From NCBI RefSeq assembly GCF_000204195.1, contig NZ_AFBG01000023.1, forward strand, positions 1 through 64,000: DNA of 64,000 bases, given 5' to 3'. The notes under the pieces were generated by a model. It worked only from the letters and a program-made list of their open reading frames with translations. It had not been told where the DNA came from and searched no databases. Source of the stretch: Acidovorax radicis N35 (GTDB taxonomy: Bacteria; Pseudomonadota; Gammaproteobacteria; Burkholderiales; Burkholderiaceae_C). Positions 9,390 through 19,041 of this stretch are shown here, one piece after another (the stretch's first letter is position 1; every line of letters starts with the position of its first letter). The translations under genes and the position numbers were made by a program.

Positions 9390-10502
9390 ATGGTCACCAT
9401 AGCACCAGACCAGACCCTCAGCATCCTGCATCTTGAAGATTCACTGGCGGATCATGAGTTGACCGCATTGACCCTGCGACGGTCTGGGCTCCACTGCCAC
9501 CTCCGTCAGGTGGACTCACTTCCCGATTTCCAGCGACTGACGGACACCCAGCCGTTCGACATCATCTTGGCAGATTACCGGCTGCCCGGCTTCACTGCGC
9601 TGGACGCATGGGCGCATGTGGTGCAAAAGCCGCACCACCCACCCTTTGTGCTTCTTTCGGGGGCCATCGGCGAGGCGGCGGCTGTGGACGCGATCCGCCT
9701 GGGTATTGCCGACTATCTGCTCAAGGACGACCTTCAACGCCTGCCCCACGTCATCGCTCGCGCTCTGGAGGTTCACGAAGCCCGGCAGGCGCGCGAACGG
9801 GCTGTTGCGCAACTCGAAGCCTCCGAGCGCAGATTGGCGGATCTGACGGAGCATCTGCAGACATCGATCGAACAGGAGCGCGCGTCGATTGCTCGCGAAA
9901 TACACGACGACATTGGCGGCGCGTTGACCGCCGTGAGGTTCGATGTGGCGTGGATTGGGCGCCACAGTGCCAACCCAGAGATGCAGGAACACGCGGCGTC
10001 TGCGACGGAAATGCTGCAGCACGCCATCGGGGCCAGCCAGCGCATCATGATGAATCTGCGCCCCCCCATTCTTGAACAAGGGCTGGTCGCAGCGGTGCAG
10101 TGGCTTGCCGCCGGATTTGAACGCCGCTCCGGCATTCCAGCCCGTGTTGTAAGCAGCAGCGAAACCATCCAGGCAGCCGCAGATATCCAGCTGGTTGCCT
10201 ATCGCACGGCGCAGGAAGCGTTGACCAACATCGCCAAACACGCGCACCCAAAAACGGTACACATTGATCTCTCCGACACGGAGGACGTGCTGACGCTGGA
10301 AGTGACCGACGACGGCCAGGGCATCGACCCAGCCATGCTGGAAAAACCCAAAGCCTTCGGGCTTAAAGGCCTGCATGAACGCGCCAAGACCGTGGGAGGG
10401 TGGCTGGATATCAGCAGCCGTCCCGGTCATGGCACCTCCGTGATCCTGTCCATACCGCTAACATCGCACCCTACACCACCAGCCTCAGGAGATGCGCAGT
10501 GA
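9390..10502 (+). CDS. hybrid receiver-histidine kinase (HisKA_3 type)
   Basis: Soluble 370-residue sensor. An N-terminal receiver domain has E16/D17 and phosphoacceptor D62 (ILADYRLPG). A coiled coil (about 127-165) leads to a NarX/DegS-type HisKA_3 domain with H172 (REIHDDIGG) and a C-terminal HATPase (EALTNIAKHAHP, then DDGQGI and FGLKGLHERAK). No membrane or sensory domain is present, so input probably arrives by phosphotransfer to the N-terminal receiver. The ATG at 9390 was chosen; an upstream in-frame extension lacks conservation. Divergent from the che operon; its stop overlaps the start of the next gene, its likely partner. Confidence 0.85.
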   Translation: MVTIAPDQTLSILHLEDSLADHELTALTLRRSGLHCHLRQVDSLPDFQRLTDTQPFDIILADYRLPGFTALDAWAHVVQKPHHPPFVLLSGAIGEAAAVDAIRLGIADYLLKDDLQRLPHVIARALEVHEARQARERAVAQLEASERRLADLTEHLQTSIEQERASIAREIHDDIGGALTAVRFDVAWIGRHSANPEMQEHAASATEMLQHAIGASQRIMMNLRPPILEQGLVAAVQWLAAGFERRSGIPARVVSSSETIQAAADIQLVAYRTAQEALTNIAKHAHPKTVHIDLSDTEDVLTLEVTDDGQGIDPAMLEKPKAFGLKGLHERAKTVGGWLDISSRPGHGTSVILSIPLTSHPTPPASGDAQ

Positions 10503-11128
10503 TTCATGTGGTCCTGTGCGACGACCATGCCGTCTTGCGGCGGGGAATACGCGACACGCTGGCCGACGCACCCGACATCCAGGTGACGGGCGAGGCTGGA
10601 GGATATTCCGAGCTGCGCGAGGTGCTGCGCTCCGCCCCCTGCGATGTCCTGCTGCTGGACTTGAACATGCCGGGTCGCAGCGGCTTGGAAGTGCTCACCA
10701 GCTTGCGTGAAACCCACTCCACCATCAAGGTGCTGGTGGTCTCCATGTATCCAGAAGACCAGTACGCCCTGCGCTGCCTGAAGGCTGGCGCTCAGGGCTA
10801 TGCCAACAAGGCCGGAGACCCCGTCGAGTTGATTGCCGCCGTGCGGACCGTCATGCAGGGGCGCAAGTACCTCACGGCAGAAGTTGCGCAGATGCTGGCG
10901 GACAGCCTGGCCCAGCCTACGCCGGAAGCGCCGCACACGGCGCTGTCCGAGCGGGAACTGCAGACACTGGTCAAGATAGCATCCGGCCGCAGGCTGTCGG
11001 ACATCGCAGAGGAATTGATGCTGAGCCCGAAGACGGTGAGCGTGTACCGTTCCCGGGTCCTGGAAAAACTCAAACTTTCCAACAACGCAGAACTCACCGT
11101 CTACGCCATCCGGAACCAGCTGGTCTGA
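10499..11128 (+). CDS. NarL/FixJ-family response regulator
   Basis: 209 residues starting at a GTG whose last bases overlap the kinase stop codon (GTGA), so translation is coupled. Receiver domain with D8/D9 and phosphoacceptor D54 (LLLDLNMPG), then a LuxR-type helix-turn-helix (about 145-205, LSERELQTLVKIASG and SPKTVSVYRSRVLEKL). With the kinase it forms a complete two-component pair. Targets cannot be read from the sequence; the position between the che and fli operons suggests a motility or lifestyle role. Convergent with fliR; no terminator was seen in the 25-base gap. Confidence 0.9.
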   Translation: MIHVVLCDDHAVLRRGIRDTLADAPDIQVTGEAGGYSELREVLRSAPCDVLLLDLNMPGRSGLEVLTSLRETHSTIKVLVVSMYPEDQYALRCLKAGAQGYANKAGDPVELIAAVRTVMQGRKYLTAEVAQMLADSLAQPTPEAPHTALSERELQTLVKIASGRRLSDIAEELMLSPKTVSVYRSRVLEKLKLSNNAELTVYAIRNQLV

Positions 11129-11153
11129 CTCCGCGCCCAGGCTCCCTAACGCT

Positions 11154-11924
11154 CTATCTCTGAGCGGCAAACAGATCGACTGCCTGCTGCATGAGTGCCA
11201 GTACGGGTTGCTCCAAAAGGGGCAGCGTGGCCACAATGCCCAGCATCCCCACGGTCAGTGTCACAGGGAAACCCACCGCATAGATGTTCATTTGAGGCGC
11301 GACACGCGAAATGATGCCGAGCGTCAAATTGACAAACAGCAGAAGCGCAATCATGGGCAGCGCGATCCACAGCGCGCTGGAAAACAGCGAAGAGCCCAGC
11401 TCATAAAGGCGCATTTGCCCCAGCGCCTGCAGAAAGTTGCCATTGACCGGAAAGCGGTCGAAACTTTTCACCACCGCCATCAGAATCAACAGATGGCCGT
11501 TGATAACCACAAAAAGCAGCGTCGCCATATGCCCAAAAAAGCGCGCAACGGCGCTGATCTGCGCATTGGAAGACGGGTCAAAGAACGACGCGAAATTCAA
11601 CCCCATCTGCAAGCCAATGATTTCACCTGCCAGTTCTACAGCGGCAAACACCAGTCGGACTGAAAATCCGATCGCAAGCCCCACAGCCACCTGCTGCGCG
11701 ACGGCACCAAACGCCTCTCGGCCATTGACACTGATGACCGGTTGATCACCCAGCACGCCCTGCGCGCAAAGTGCCACCAGAAACGCCAGTCCGATCTTGA
11801 CGCGCATCGGGACTGTTCGCATGGAGAACACCGGCGCGACTGAAAATACGGCCAACACACGCAAAAAGGGCCACAGGATGGGAGACAGCCAAGCCATCAG
11901 CTGGGCTTCGGTGAAGGTGATCAC
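11154..11924 (-). CDS. fliR: flagellar export gate protein FliR
   Basis: Inner-membrane component of the flagellar type III export gate, 256 residues from a GTG start. Several hydrophobic helices span the protein (MAWLSPILWPFLRVLAVFSV near the N-terminus, GLQMGLNFASFFDPSS in the conserved core). Last gene of the fliLMNOPQR operon, with an 84-base gap after fliQ. Works with FliP and FliQ around the FlhB platform. Confidence 0.96.
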   Translation of the reverse strand: MITFTEAQLMAWLSPILWPFLRVLAVFSVAPVFSMRTVPMRVKIGLAFLVALCAQGVLGDQPVISVNGREAFGAVAQQVAVGLAIGFSVRLVFAAVELAGEIIGLQMGLNFASFFDPSSNAQISAVARFFGHMATLLFVVINGHLLILMAVVKSFDRFPVNGNFLQALGQMRLYELGSSLFSSALWIALPMIALLLFVNLTLGIISRVAPQMNIYAVGFPVTLTVGMLGIVATLPLLEQPVLALMQQAVDLFAAQR

Positions 11925-12008
11925 GCGATCCTCAGGGGCCAGCCGGAAACGGAGACTGCGAACATCCGGCGATGGGAAACACGCCCATAGCTCGCCCTTT
12001 TCATGGAA

Positions 12009-12278
12009 CTAGCCGATCATCGAAGGAATGGATTCGATGGTCCGCCGGATAAAGTCCACCAGGGTGCTGAGCATCCAAGGACCCGCAATGGCAAAAACGA
12101 CCATGGCGGCAATCAGCTTGGGCACAAAAGCAAGCGTCGCTTCATGGATCTGGGTAACGGCCTGAAAAATGCTCACGATCAACCCCACCGCCATGACCAC
12201 CCCGAGCACGGGCATGGAGATCATTAGGAGCAGTGTCAGGGCATCGCGCCCTATCGTCAGCACCATTTGCGAAGTCAT
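12009..12278 (-). CDS. fliQ: flagellar export gate protein FliQ
   Basis: 89 residues with two transmembrane helices (around 15-40 and 50-80), the standard FliQ size. The ATG at 12278 is preceded by AAGGAG; a TTG two codons earlier is less likely. Forms the gate pore with FliP and FliR. Directly follows fliP. Confidence 0.95.
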   Translation of the reverse strand: MTSQMVLTIGRDALTLLLMISMPVLGVVMAVGLIVSIFQAVTQIHEATLAFVPKLIAAMVVFAIAGPWMLSTLVDFIRRTIESIPSMIG

Positions 12279-12289
12279 TGGCAACTCCT

Positions 12290-13060
12290 TTAAGGCACAA
12301 AGCTGGCAGCCAGCGAACCGATCAGCAAGTTCCAGCCATCCGCCAACACAAACAGCATGAGCTTGAACGGCAGCGCCACCAGCACCGGAGACAACATCAT
12401 CATGCCCAGAGACATGAGAATGCTCGACACCACCATGTCGATGACCAGAAACGGAATGAAGATCATGAACCCGATCTGAAACGCCGACTTCAGCTCACTG
12501 GTGACAAACGCCGGTACCAGCACCCTCAAGGGCGCGGTCTCCGCAGTCACACTGGAATCGAGGCGCGCCAGGCGGGAAAAGAGGGCAAAGTCGGATTGCC
12601 GAGTCTGCTTGAGCATGAAGCTGCGCATAGGCGCTTCGGCCTTCTCCAGGGCCTGTTCAAAACTGATGGTGTTGTTGGTGTAAGGGACGTAGGCATCCTG
12701 GTACACACGGTCCAGCGTAGGCCCCATCACGAAAAAAGTGAGAAACAGCGACAACCCAATGATGACCTGGTTGGGAGGCGCCGATTGGGTGCCCAGCGCC
12801 TGGCGCAGCAGCGACAAAACGATCACGATCCGAGTGAAGCCCGTCATCATGAGCAGCACTGCCGGCAAGAAAGAGAGCGCGGTAAAGAACAGCAGTGTCT
12901 GGATGGGCACAGAGTAGCTGTTGCCAGACGGCCCGCTACCCACCACCAGCGGCAAGGAGCCAGCGGACGCCTGCGCGAAGGCCGGGGCATGCACCAAGAA
13001 ACTCACGGCAACCACTGCCCCCAGCAACACCACACTACGGACAGGTGACACGTCAGACAT
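12290..13060 (-). CDS. fliP: flagellar export gate protein FliP
   Basis: 256 residues. An N-terminal signal peptide (hydrophobic 8-25, likely cleavage after APAFA) is typical of FliP. Conserved features include FTRIVIVLSLLRQALGT, the periplasmic segment before FEQALEKAE, and C-terminal helices GMMMLSPVLVALPFKL. Starts inside the end of fliO (8-base overlap), indicating coupled translation. Confidence 0.97.
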   Translation of the reverse strand: MSDVSPVRSVVLLGAVVAVSFLVHAPAFAQASAGSLPLVVGSGPSGNSYSVPIQTLLFFTALSFLPAVLLMMTGFTRIVIVLSLLRQALGTQSAPPNQVIIGLSLFLTFFVMGPTLDRVYQDAYVPYTNNTISFEQALEKAEAPMRSFMLKQTRQSDFALFSRLARLDSSVTAETAPLRVLVPAFVTSELKSAFQIGFMIFIPFLVIDMVVSSILMSLGMMMLSPVLVALPFKLMLFVLADGWNLLIGSLAASFVP

Positions 13061-13409
13061 TGGCAGGACTTCCGGGAGTGTTCACTGCGGAAGCTATTTC
13101 CAGCGCAAAAGAAGGTTCCGCCTTGGAAGCTGAGTTGGGAACAGCAGAAGGGCCGACGGGAAGCACATGCAAGCAGCTCACCTGCTGTGCCGTCACGCCC
13201 AGCACCAGCCAGGTCCTCGCATGTTCCGGTCCGACCTCCACCGTGACCACGCGCTGATGGGGTCCGACTGCCACCGCAGACAACACCCGGGACGCAGCAC
13301 CAACACCCGCACCACTCGCCGCGTGACGCTGCTGCAGTCGACGGACTAGCCACGGCAACAAGGCCATGGCGCCGACAAAAAGGACAACAACAACCAGCGT
13401 CTGCGTCAT
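13053..13409 (-). CDS. fliO: flagellar biosynthesis protein FliO
   Basis: Bitopic membrane protein that helps FliP assembly. A single hydrophobic helix near the N-terminus (VVVVLFVGAMALLPWLV) is followed by a small soluble FliO domain (RVLSAVAVGPHQRVVTVEVG). The ATG at 13409 gives 118 residues; a GTG at 13424, overlapping the fliN stop, would add five. The gene is short and poorly conserved, as usual for fliO; the position between fliN and fliP supports the call. Confidence 0.9.
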   Translation of the reverse strand: MTQTLVVVVLFVGAMALLPWLVRRLQQRHAASGAGVGAASRVLSAVAVGPHQRVVTVEVGPEHARTWLVLGVTAQQVSCLHVLPVGPSAVPNSASKAEPSFALEIASAVNTPGSPANV

Positions 13410-13416
13410 GCTGCCA

Positions 13417-13854
13417 CTATCCACGACTGACCCGCCGCAAGCGCTCGGAAGGAGTCACCACATCCGTGAGACGGATACCGAACTTGTCGTTCACCACGAC
13501 GACCTCACCCTGTGCAATGAGATAGCCATTGACCAGCACGTCCATTGGCTCACCCGCGAGGGCATCGAGTTCCACGACAGAGCCCTGGGCCAGCTGAAGG
13601 ATGTACTTGATCGGCACCTTGGTGCGTCCCAGCTCCACCGACAACTGGACGGGTATGTCCAGCACCATGTTGATATCGTTGACCGTACCATCGCCGCCGC
13701 CTGAAAAAGGACGGACCGGCTCACCGGACAACGGACCACCCTGCTCCACGTCGCCGGGCTTGTCGTCGGTGCGTTTTTGCTCTTCAAGTGCCTCCGCCCA
13801 ACCCGCAAATGGGTCGTCCGCGCCTGCATCCTTGTTATCTTCTTCAGTTGACAT
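13417..13854 (-). CDS. fliN: flagellar motor switch protein FliN
   Basis: C-ring component, 145 residues. A variable acidic N-terminus (1-60) precedes the SpoA/FliN domain (VQLSVELGRTKVPI, GSVVELDALAGEPMDVLVNG). Overlaps the end of fliM by 11 bases, suggesting fixed stoichiometry by coupling. Binds CheY-P together with FliM and docks FliH. Confidence 0.97.
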   Translation of the reverse strand: MSTEEDNKDAGADDPFAGWAEALEEQKRTDDKPGDVEQGGPLSGEPVRPFSGGGDGTVNDINMVLDIPVQLSVELGRTKVPIKYILQLAQGSVVELDALAGEPMDVLVNGYLIAQGEVVVVNDKFGIRLTDVVTPSERLRRVSRG

Positions 13855-14848
13855 CTTTTTCTCCCAGCCAGCTCATGTCGGCATTGCGCAGGCATTCTTC
13901 GATACGAATGGCGTACTTGGAATTGTGCGTTCCGTACTGGCATTCAAAAATGGGAACCCCTCCGATCGACGCGCGAATACGGGGCTCACGGTCCAGCTCG
14001 ATGAAATCACCAGGTTTCATGGCCAACAACTGCTCTACGGTGGCATCCGCACGGGCCAGTTCTGCCACCAGGGTCACTTCGGCCGCCTGGATTTCACGTG
14101 TCAGCACACGGACCCAGCGGCGATCCACCTCAATGGAGTCGCCCTGTGTGGACGAGTACAGCACGTCGCGGATCGGCTCCAGCGTCGCATAGGGCATGCA
14201 AATATGAATTGCGCCTGAAAGATCCCCGATTTCCAACTGAAATGCCGTGGACACGACAATCTCGCTGGGGGTGGCAATGTTGGCAAACTGGGGCTGCATC
14301 TCAGACCGCTGGTACTCCAGCTCCAGCGGATAGATGCCCTGCCATGCCTTTTTGTATTCGGCGCAAATCACGTCCACCAGACGGTTGATGACCCGTTGCT
14401 CTGTGGGTGAAAAATCCCGCCCCTCGATCCGAGTCTGAAACTTGCCCACACCGCCGTACAGCGTGTCGATGATGCCGAACACCAGCGACGGTTCACACAC
14501 GATCAGTCCGCTGCCGCGCAGCGGACGAATGGCCACAATGTTGAAATTGGTGGGCACCGCCAGCTCGCGCAGAAAAGCGCTGTAACGCTGCACGGACACG
14601 GTGCCCACTGAAATTTCAGGGCTGCGGCGGATGAAGTTGAAAAGCCCGATCCGGAAGTTGCGCGCAAACCGTTCATTGACGATTTCCATCGTCGGCATGC
14701 GTCCACGGACGATGCGCTCCTGGCTGGAAATGTCGTAATTGCGGACAGAGCCCGCCTCCGCCACTTCCTCGACCGATTTCTGGCTCTCGCCAGTAACCCC
14801 TTCGAGAAGGGCATCGACCTCTTCCTGGGAAAGAAATGAATCACTCAT
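13844..14848 (-). CDS. fliM: flagellar motor switch protein FliM
   Basis: 334 residues. The N-terminus (MSDSFLSQEEVDALL) matches the CheY-P-binding peptide of FliM. A CheC-like middle domain contains RYSAFLRELAVP and the diagnostic GSGLIVCEPSLVF. The C-terminal SpoA domain ends in FECQYGTHNSKYAIR. Start codon 18 bases after the fliL stop. Confidence 0.97.
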   Translation of the reverse strand: MSDSFLSQEEVDALLEGVTGESQKSVEEVAEAGSVRNYDISSQERIVRGRMPTMEIVNERFARNFRIGLFNFIRRSPEISVGTVSVQRYSAFLRELAVPTNFNIVAIRPLRGSGLIVCEPSLVFGIIDTLYGGVGKFQTRIEGRDFSPTEQRVINRLVDVICAEYKKAWQGIYPLELEYQRSEMQPQFANIATPSEIVVSTAFQLEIGDLSGAIHICMPYATLEPIRDVLYSSTQGDSIEVDRRWVRVLTREIQAAEVTLVAELARADATVEQLLAMKPGDFIELDREPRIRASIGGVPIFECQYGTHNSKYAIRIEECLRNADMSWLGEKDVN

Positions 14849-14866
14849 GACTGGTCCTCGCCCGGG

Positions 14867-15448
14867 TCACTGGATGATGAAGCTGGAAAAGAGCACACGG
14901 TGCACCGGGTTACGCTCCGTGCGCCGACGCGAAGGCCGCTCCTGCGCGTCGTCCTCCTTGTCGGCCGCCGCAGCCCGTGGGCGCTCTGTCGAAACCGTGT
15001 AACCCAGGGGGCGCGAGACTTCACGCAAGATGTCGGCAGCCAGTTTTTCCTTGCCTTCCCGCTGCAGCAATTCGCTGGAGGTCCGCTGAGAAATCAACAT
15101 CAGGATGCCACTGCGTATAGAAGGCAGATAGAGCTTTACTTGCTCCGCCGTTTTGGCATCTTCCAATTCCAGGGTAATGCCGATCTGGGCAAACCGGTCT
15201 CCGCCAGGGTCCGCCAGGTTCACCACCATGTTTTCCATGGGCAGAAAAGTGGGGGCCACCTTGGGCGCCTCCTTGCGGGCGGGCGCAGCACCTTCCTCCT
15301 CGTCGGCATGAGAACGGCTGGCAATGAACCAGGCCGCCGCGCCACCGCCAATCACCAGCACCGCCACCACAACGCCAATGATGATGATGAGCATCTTCTT
15401 GCTTTTGGCCGGGGCCGCTGCGGGAGTTGCGGGAGTATTGGCTGACAC
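14867..15448 (-). CDS. fliL: flagellar stator-associated protein FliL
   Basis: 193 residues from a GTG start with AAGGAA upstream. An Ala/Pro/Lys-rich cytoplasmic N-terminus leads to one transmembrane helix (MLIIIIGVVVAVLVIGGGAA, about 19-38) and a periplasmic FliL domain that surrounds the stator. First gene of fliLMNOPQR. The C-terminus carries a 25-residue Arg-rich segment before the conserved HRVLFSSFIIQ end. Confidence 0.94.
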   Translation of the reverse strand: MSANTPATPAAAPAKSKKMLIIIIGVVVAVLVIGGGAAAWFIASRSHADEEEGAAPARKEAPKVAPTFLPMENMVVNLADPGGDRFAQIGITLELEDAKTAEQVKLYLPSIRSGILMLISQRTSSELLQREGKEKLAADILREVSRPLGYTVSTERPRAAAADKEDDAQERPSRRRTERNPVHRVLFSSFIIQ

Positions 15449-15809
15449 AGTGCGGATTCCTTGCTATGGGGACGGGTGGTACCCGCGCAGTCCCTGGGCG
15501 GGCAAAACCGGATGGCCCATTATTGGGCGAGGCTGCAACCAATAATAGCCAGAATAAAAGCCCAAAACCATGGCATTCGCTGCGCTAGGCCCTCTGCGCG
15601 CACCCGCAGGAACCATTCACGGCCTCGCGGTGGCCGCATGCCCTTCATGGCATCCAGGCAAGGATTTCGTCACAACGCCGCAAGAAGAAATGCCACGCGA
15701 GGCACAACACGTTATCAGCACGCGGCCAGCAGCGTAGCGTCCCCGTGGCGGGACCTCGCCCAGGAATGCAGCATGGCGACAGACCGACGGCCCCGTTGCC
15801 CGCCTGGAT
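15449..15809 (-). other. intergenic region upstream of fliL, no gene seen
   Basis: 361 bases between the fliK stop and the fliL start. It should hold the fliL operon promoter. A weak sigma-70-like TATTAT with a poor -35 was seen on the minus strand near 15525, but no convincing element. No terminator hairpin with a T-run was found after fliK. Open frames here look like chance frames. Confidence 0.4.
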
Positions 15810-17160
15810 TTACACAAAAACATCGACGGCGCGGTCCGCAGCCCCGCCGCGCAGCAACGAGGCTGTGCCCGCGGGCGCGGTGGCAACCACCTGCGCCTGG
15901 CGGGCTCCATCGCGTTGGCTCTGGCGCTCGGAGCCCCCGGCATCTCCACGCTGTCCTGCCGAGGTTCCGACCGACATACCCGAAAGCACGAGGCCCTCAC
16001 TGCGCAACAGTTCACTCAGTTGTGCCATGCTGCGGTCCAGCAGTTCACGGGTCTGCGGCTGGTCGCTGCGGAACGTGACATGGGCTTCATTGCCAGACAA
16101 CGATACCGACACTTCCACCGGCTGACCGTCACGGTTGAGCGTGAGCTCTGCATTCTGTGTCTTCTGATTGACCCAATAAGCCACCTGCTCAGTCATCTGC
16201 TCTTCAGCGCCCGCCTGGGCGGGATCTGTGAACACGCCGCCCCCATCCAGGGAACCAGCCTCCACCGGCCCGGAGCCGCCCCCACTATCGAACCACGCCC
16301 CAGCCCCGGAACGCCCTTCGCCAGAGCGCCCCCCCCCCGTCTGCACCGCCACCACCCTGTGCAGATGCCACCGGAGACAACAAACCGTCCATGATGGAAG
16401 CCACCACGCCGCCGCCTGCAGGATCCCCCCCACCACCGATACTGCGATCCGCTGCGCCAGCGGCGGGCGCACCCACCACCATCCGCTCGCTGGCGGCCTG
16501 CACCGCAGCCAAGGCCGACCCCTGGTGGCCCGGCGACTGCAGCATGGCGCCGCCCACCGGTGAGCGCCCTGTAGACATCTCCAAGGCATCTGCCTTTTGG
16601 GACAACGCACTCTGCATGCGAGAAAAAACCCGGCCGTGCGCCGTCCCGCCGGCTTGAGGGAGCCCCTCCTTCAGGTCCACCGAGGTGTCGAGCATGGCCG
16701 TTTCCGCCACCATCCCTTGTGGAAGGCCGTCCGTGGCGACCAGGGAACTCGCCATAGAAGTCAAACCACCCTGGACGCCCCCCCCTTGCGCACCCGCCCC
16801 CACGGTCGATCCGTTTTGCACTCCGGTACGAAGAATGCCGCCTTCCTGAAACCCCTCAGGCGCGGCAGCATCCACCCGCGCGCTTGCGCCGGGTACCAGC
16901 AGACCTTGCCATGCCGCCATGGCCGATGCGTCCATCGCGCCCTTCGCAGCGTCGGTAGAGACAACGTCGGCAGGCACCACGGAGGCCGCAAGATCCAGCG
17001 GAGCGCCATCCCCCTGGGACACATCGCCCAGCGCAGCCATCAGTGCGAGAAAGCCTCCAGCCCCCGGTGCATTCGCATCCGAGGCCTGGGCAGTGGACCG
17101 GGGACGTGCGGCGTGGGCGGGTTGGGTGCCCTGGGAAGAAGAAATTTTTGTGGGTTCCAT
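15810..17160 (-). pseudogene. fliK: fliK, hook-length control protein, frameshifted at a run of ten G
   Basis: FliK measures hook length and switches export specificity. The N-terminal part (ATG at 17160, three bases beyond the fliJ stop) reads in one frame to about 16330; the conserved C-terminal hook domain (AELTLNRDGQPVEVSVSLSG, then LLDRSMAQLSELLRSEGL) reads in another frame to 15810. The frames meet at ten consecutive G on the coding strand (plus-strand C run 16329-16338). Nine G would give GAC-GGG-GGG-GGG-CGC and one continuous protein of about 449 residues, a normal FliK size. Either a slipped-strand phase switch in the off state, a recent mutation, or a homopolymer sequencing error. 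Confidence 0.88.
16329..16338 (-). repeat. poly-G tract (G10) in fliK
   Basis: Ten consecutive C on the plus strand, G on the coding strand, at the exact frame junction of fliK. Nine would restore the reading frame. It is the longest mononucleotide run I noticed inside a coding region of this window. Confidence 0.9.
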
Positions 17161-17162
17161 TG

Positions 17163-17627
17163 TCAATACTCCCGGCCCGCAGAGCCCTGAATCTCACTGC
17201 GGTACTGCAATGCAGCCCGCTCATCGGTTTGTTTCTGATCTCTTCGCATTTCGGCCAACTCCAGGTCATGGCGCCGCTTTTCCACGACCTTGCGCAGGCT
17301 TGCCAGCCGCAGCTCTGCCTCCAGCAAGGCGCGCCTGGCTGCCTCCACCCGGTTGGCATGCTCCCCCACCACAGTGTTCTGGACACTCGCAGCATGGCCC
17401 AGGCGGTCCATGAATTGGTAGTGGTGGTACATCACCTCGGGCTTCATCGTCGTGTCGGCCTTCATGCCCCAACGCGCCTGCGTCTCACGGGCATAGTCTT
17501 CGAGCTGGTCGAGCTGGGCACACGCCGCCTGCTGCGCAGCCAGCATGTCCTGCAGCACTTTGCGCGCGTCGTCCCGCTTGCGGGAAGCCACTTCCACAGC
17601 GACGGCGAGGGAGTTGAGGCTGGACAT
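17163..17627 (-). CDS. fliJ: flagellar export chaperone/stalk protein FliJ
   Basis: 154 residues, almost wholly helical with heptad-like charged repeats, forming the coiled coil that enters the FliI hexamer. FliJ family features include the N-terminal LAVAVEVASRKRDDARKVL and a C-terminal Arg/Glu-rich helix. Located between fliI and fliK in the standard fliFGHIJK order. Confidence 0.93.
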   Translation of the reverse strand: MSSLNSLAVAVEVASRKRDDARKVLQDMLAAQQAACAQLDQLEDYARETQARWGMKADTTMKPEVMYHHYQFMDRLGHAASVQNTVVGEHANRVEAARRALLEAELRLASLRKVVEKRRHDLELAEMRRDQKQTDERAALQYRSEIQGSAGREY

Positions 17628-17646
17628 GGCTCGCTACCCAAGGCGT

Positions 17647-19041
17647 TCAATGGTCCAGCACCGCAGCCATGCCCGCCACGCTCTGGTCCATGGAGGCTGC
17701 CTCGAACATGTCCTGCTGCAGGAAATTTGCCATCTGCGGCTGCAGGCGAATGGCCTCGTCCAGGGCGGGGTCTGACCCGCTCATGTACGCACCCACCTGC
17801 ACCAGATCACGGCTTTTCTGGTAACGCGAGTACACGGCCCGAAAACGTCGCGCCAGATCAAAATGCCCCCGCGACACCACGTTGTGCATCACCCGGGATG
17901 CAGACTGCTCGATGTCGATGGCCGGGAAGTGCCCCGTCTCGGCCAGGGCCCGCGACAGCACGATGTGCCCATCCAGAATGGCCCGCGCCGCATCCGCGAT
18001 AGGGTCCTGCTGGTCATCCCCTTCCGACAACACGGTGTAGAACGCCGTGATCGAACCGACGCCATGCAGCCCGTTGCCACTGCGCTCCACCAGCTGAGGC
18101 AGCTTGGCAAAACAGGAGGGCGGATACCCCTTGGTGGCGGGCGGCTCACCGATGGCCAGCGCAATTTCGCGCTGGGCCATCGCATAGCGGGTGAGTGAAT
18201 CCATGAGCAACAACACGTGCTTGCCCTTGTCCCGAAAATGCTCTGCCACGGCGGTGGCATACGCCGCACCCTGCATGCGCAAAAGGGGCGGGGCATCGGC
18301 AGGCGCGGCCACCACCACCGAGCGGGCGCGGCCGTCGTCGCCCAGAATGTCTTCCACAAACTCCTTGACCTCACGCCCCCGCTCGCCAATGAGTCCCACC
18401 ACAATCACATCCGCCCGCGTGTAGCGGGCCATCATGCCCAGCAAGACGCTCTTGCCCACACCAGATCCAGCGAACAGACCCAGGCGCTGCCCGCGCCCCA
18501 CGGTGAGCAGGGCATTGATGGCGCGCACGCCCGTGTCCAAAGATTCGCGCACGGGATCGCGGTCCATGGCATTGATCTGGCGCCGTCCCATGGGTTCGGA
18601 CACCACATCCTGCACAGGCCCACCGTGGTCCAACGGCAAACCCTGCGCATCCACCACCCGACCCAGCAGGCCTTCACCCATTGGCAAACGCAGCACACCC
18701 GCACGCTGGATGGCCCGCGCAGGCTCACCCAGGCGCGGCACGGGAACGTAGGGCGCAGCGGGCACCACGCTGGCACCACTGGAGAGCCCGTGGATATCTC
18801 CCGCAGGCATCAAAAATGCACGGTCGGCAGAAAACCCCACCACTTCTGCCAGCACGGGGGCGTGCCCCGGCATCTGGACCATGCACTGCGAGCCCACCGG
18901 CACGCGAATGCCCACGGCTTCCAGCACCAGGCCCGTCAGCCGGGTCAGCGTGCCGCGCGTCTCCAGCGGCGCGCCTTCGGCAACACGCGCACGCGCATCG
19001 TCCATGAGGCACGTCCAGGCGGAAGGAGATTCAACGGTCAT
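17647..19041 (-). CDS. fliI: flagellum-specific ATPase FliI
   Basis: 464-residue F1-beta-like ATPase energising export. Walker [10 protein letters not shown], then [13 protein letters not shown] and Walker [20 protein letters not shown] are all present. The ATG at 19041 (MTVESPS) is preceded by GAGGAGG and overlaps the end of fliH by 11 bases; the longer open frame runs into fliH and is not used. Works with FliH and FliJ. Confidence 0.97.
   Translation of the reverse strand: MTVESPSAWTCLMDDARARVAEGAPLETRGTLTRLTGLVLEAVGIRVPVGSQCMVQMPGHAPVLAEVVGFSADRAFLMPAGDIHGLSSGASVVPAAPYVPVPRLGEPARAIQRAGVLRLPMGEGLLGRVVDAQGLPLDHGGPVQDVVSEPMGRRQINAMDRDPVRESLDTGVRAINALLTVGRGQRLGLFAGSGVGKSVLLGMMARYTRADVIVVGLIGERGREVKEFVEDILGDDGRARSVVVAAPADAPPLLRMQGAAYATAVAEHFRDKGKHVLLLMDSLTRYAMAQREIALAIGEPPATKGYPPSCFAKLPQLVERSGNGLHGVGSITAFYTVLSEGDDQQDPIADAARAILDGHIVLSRALAETGHFPAIDIEQSASRVMHNVVSRGHFDLARRFRAVYSRYQKSRDLVQVGAYMSGSDPALDEAIRLQPQMANFLQQDMFEAASMDQSVAGMAAVLDH

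Noticed and set aside
11129..11153. Terminator between the NarL-type regulator and fliR
   Set aside because: The 25-base gap has no stem-loop with a T-run.
15515..15540. Possible sigma-54 promoter (TGG...TTGC) upstream of fliL
   Set aside because: The GG and GC are 12 bases apart instead of 10, and no sigma-54 regulator or other site of this type was seen in the window.
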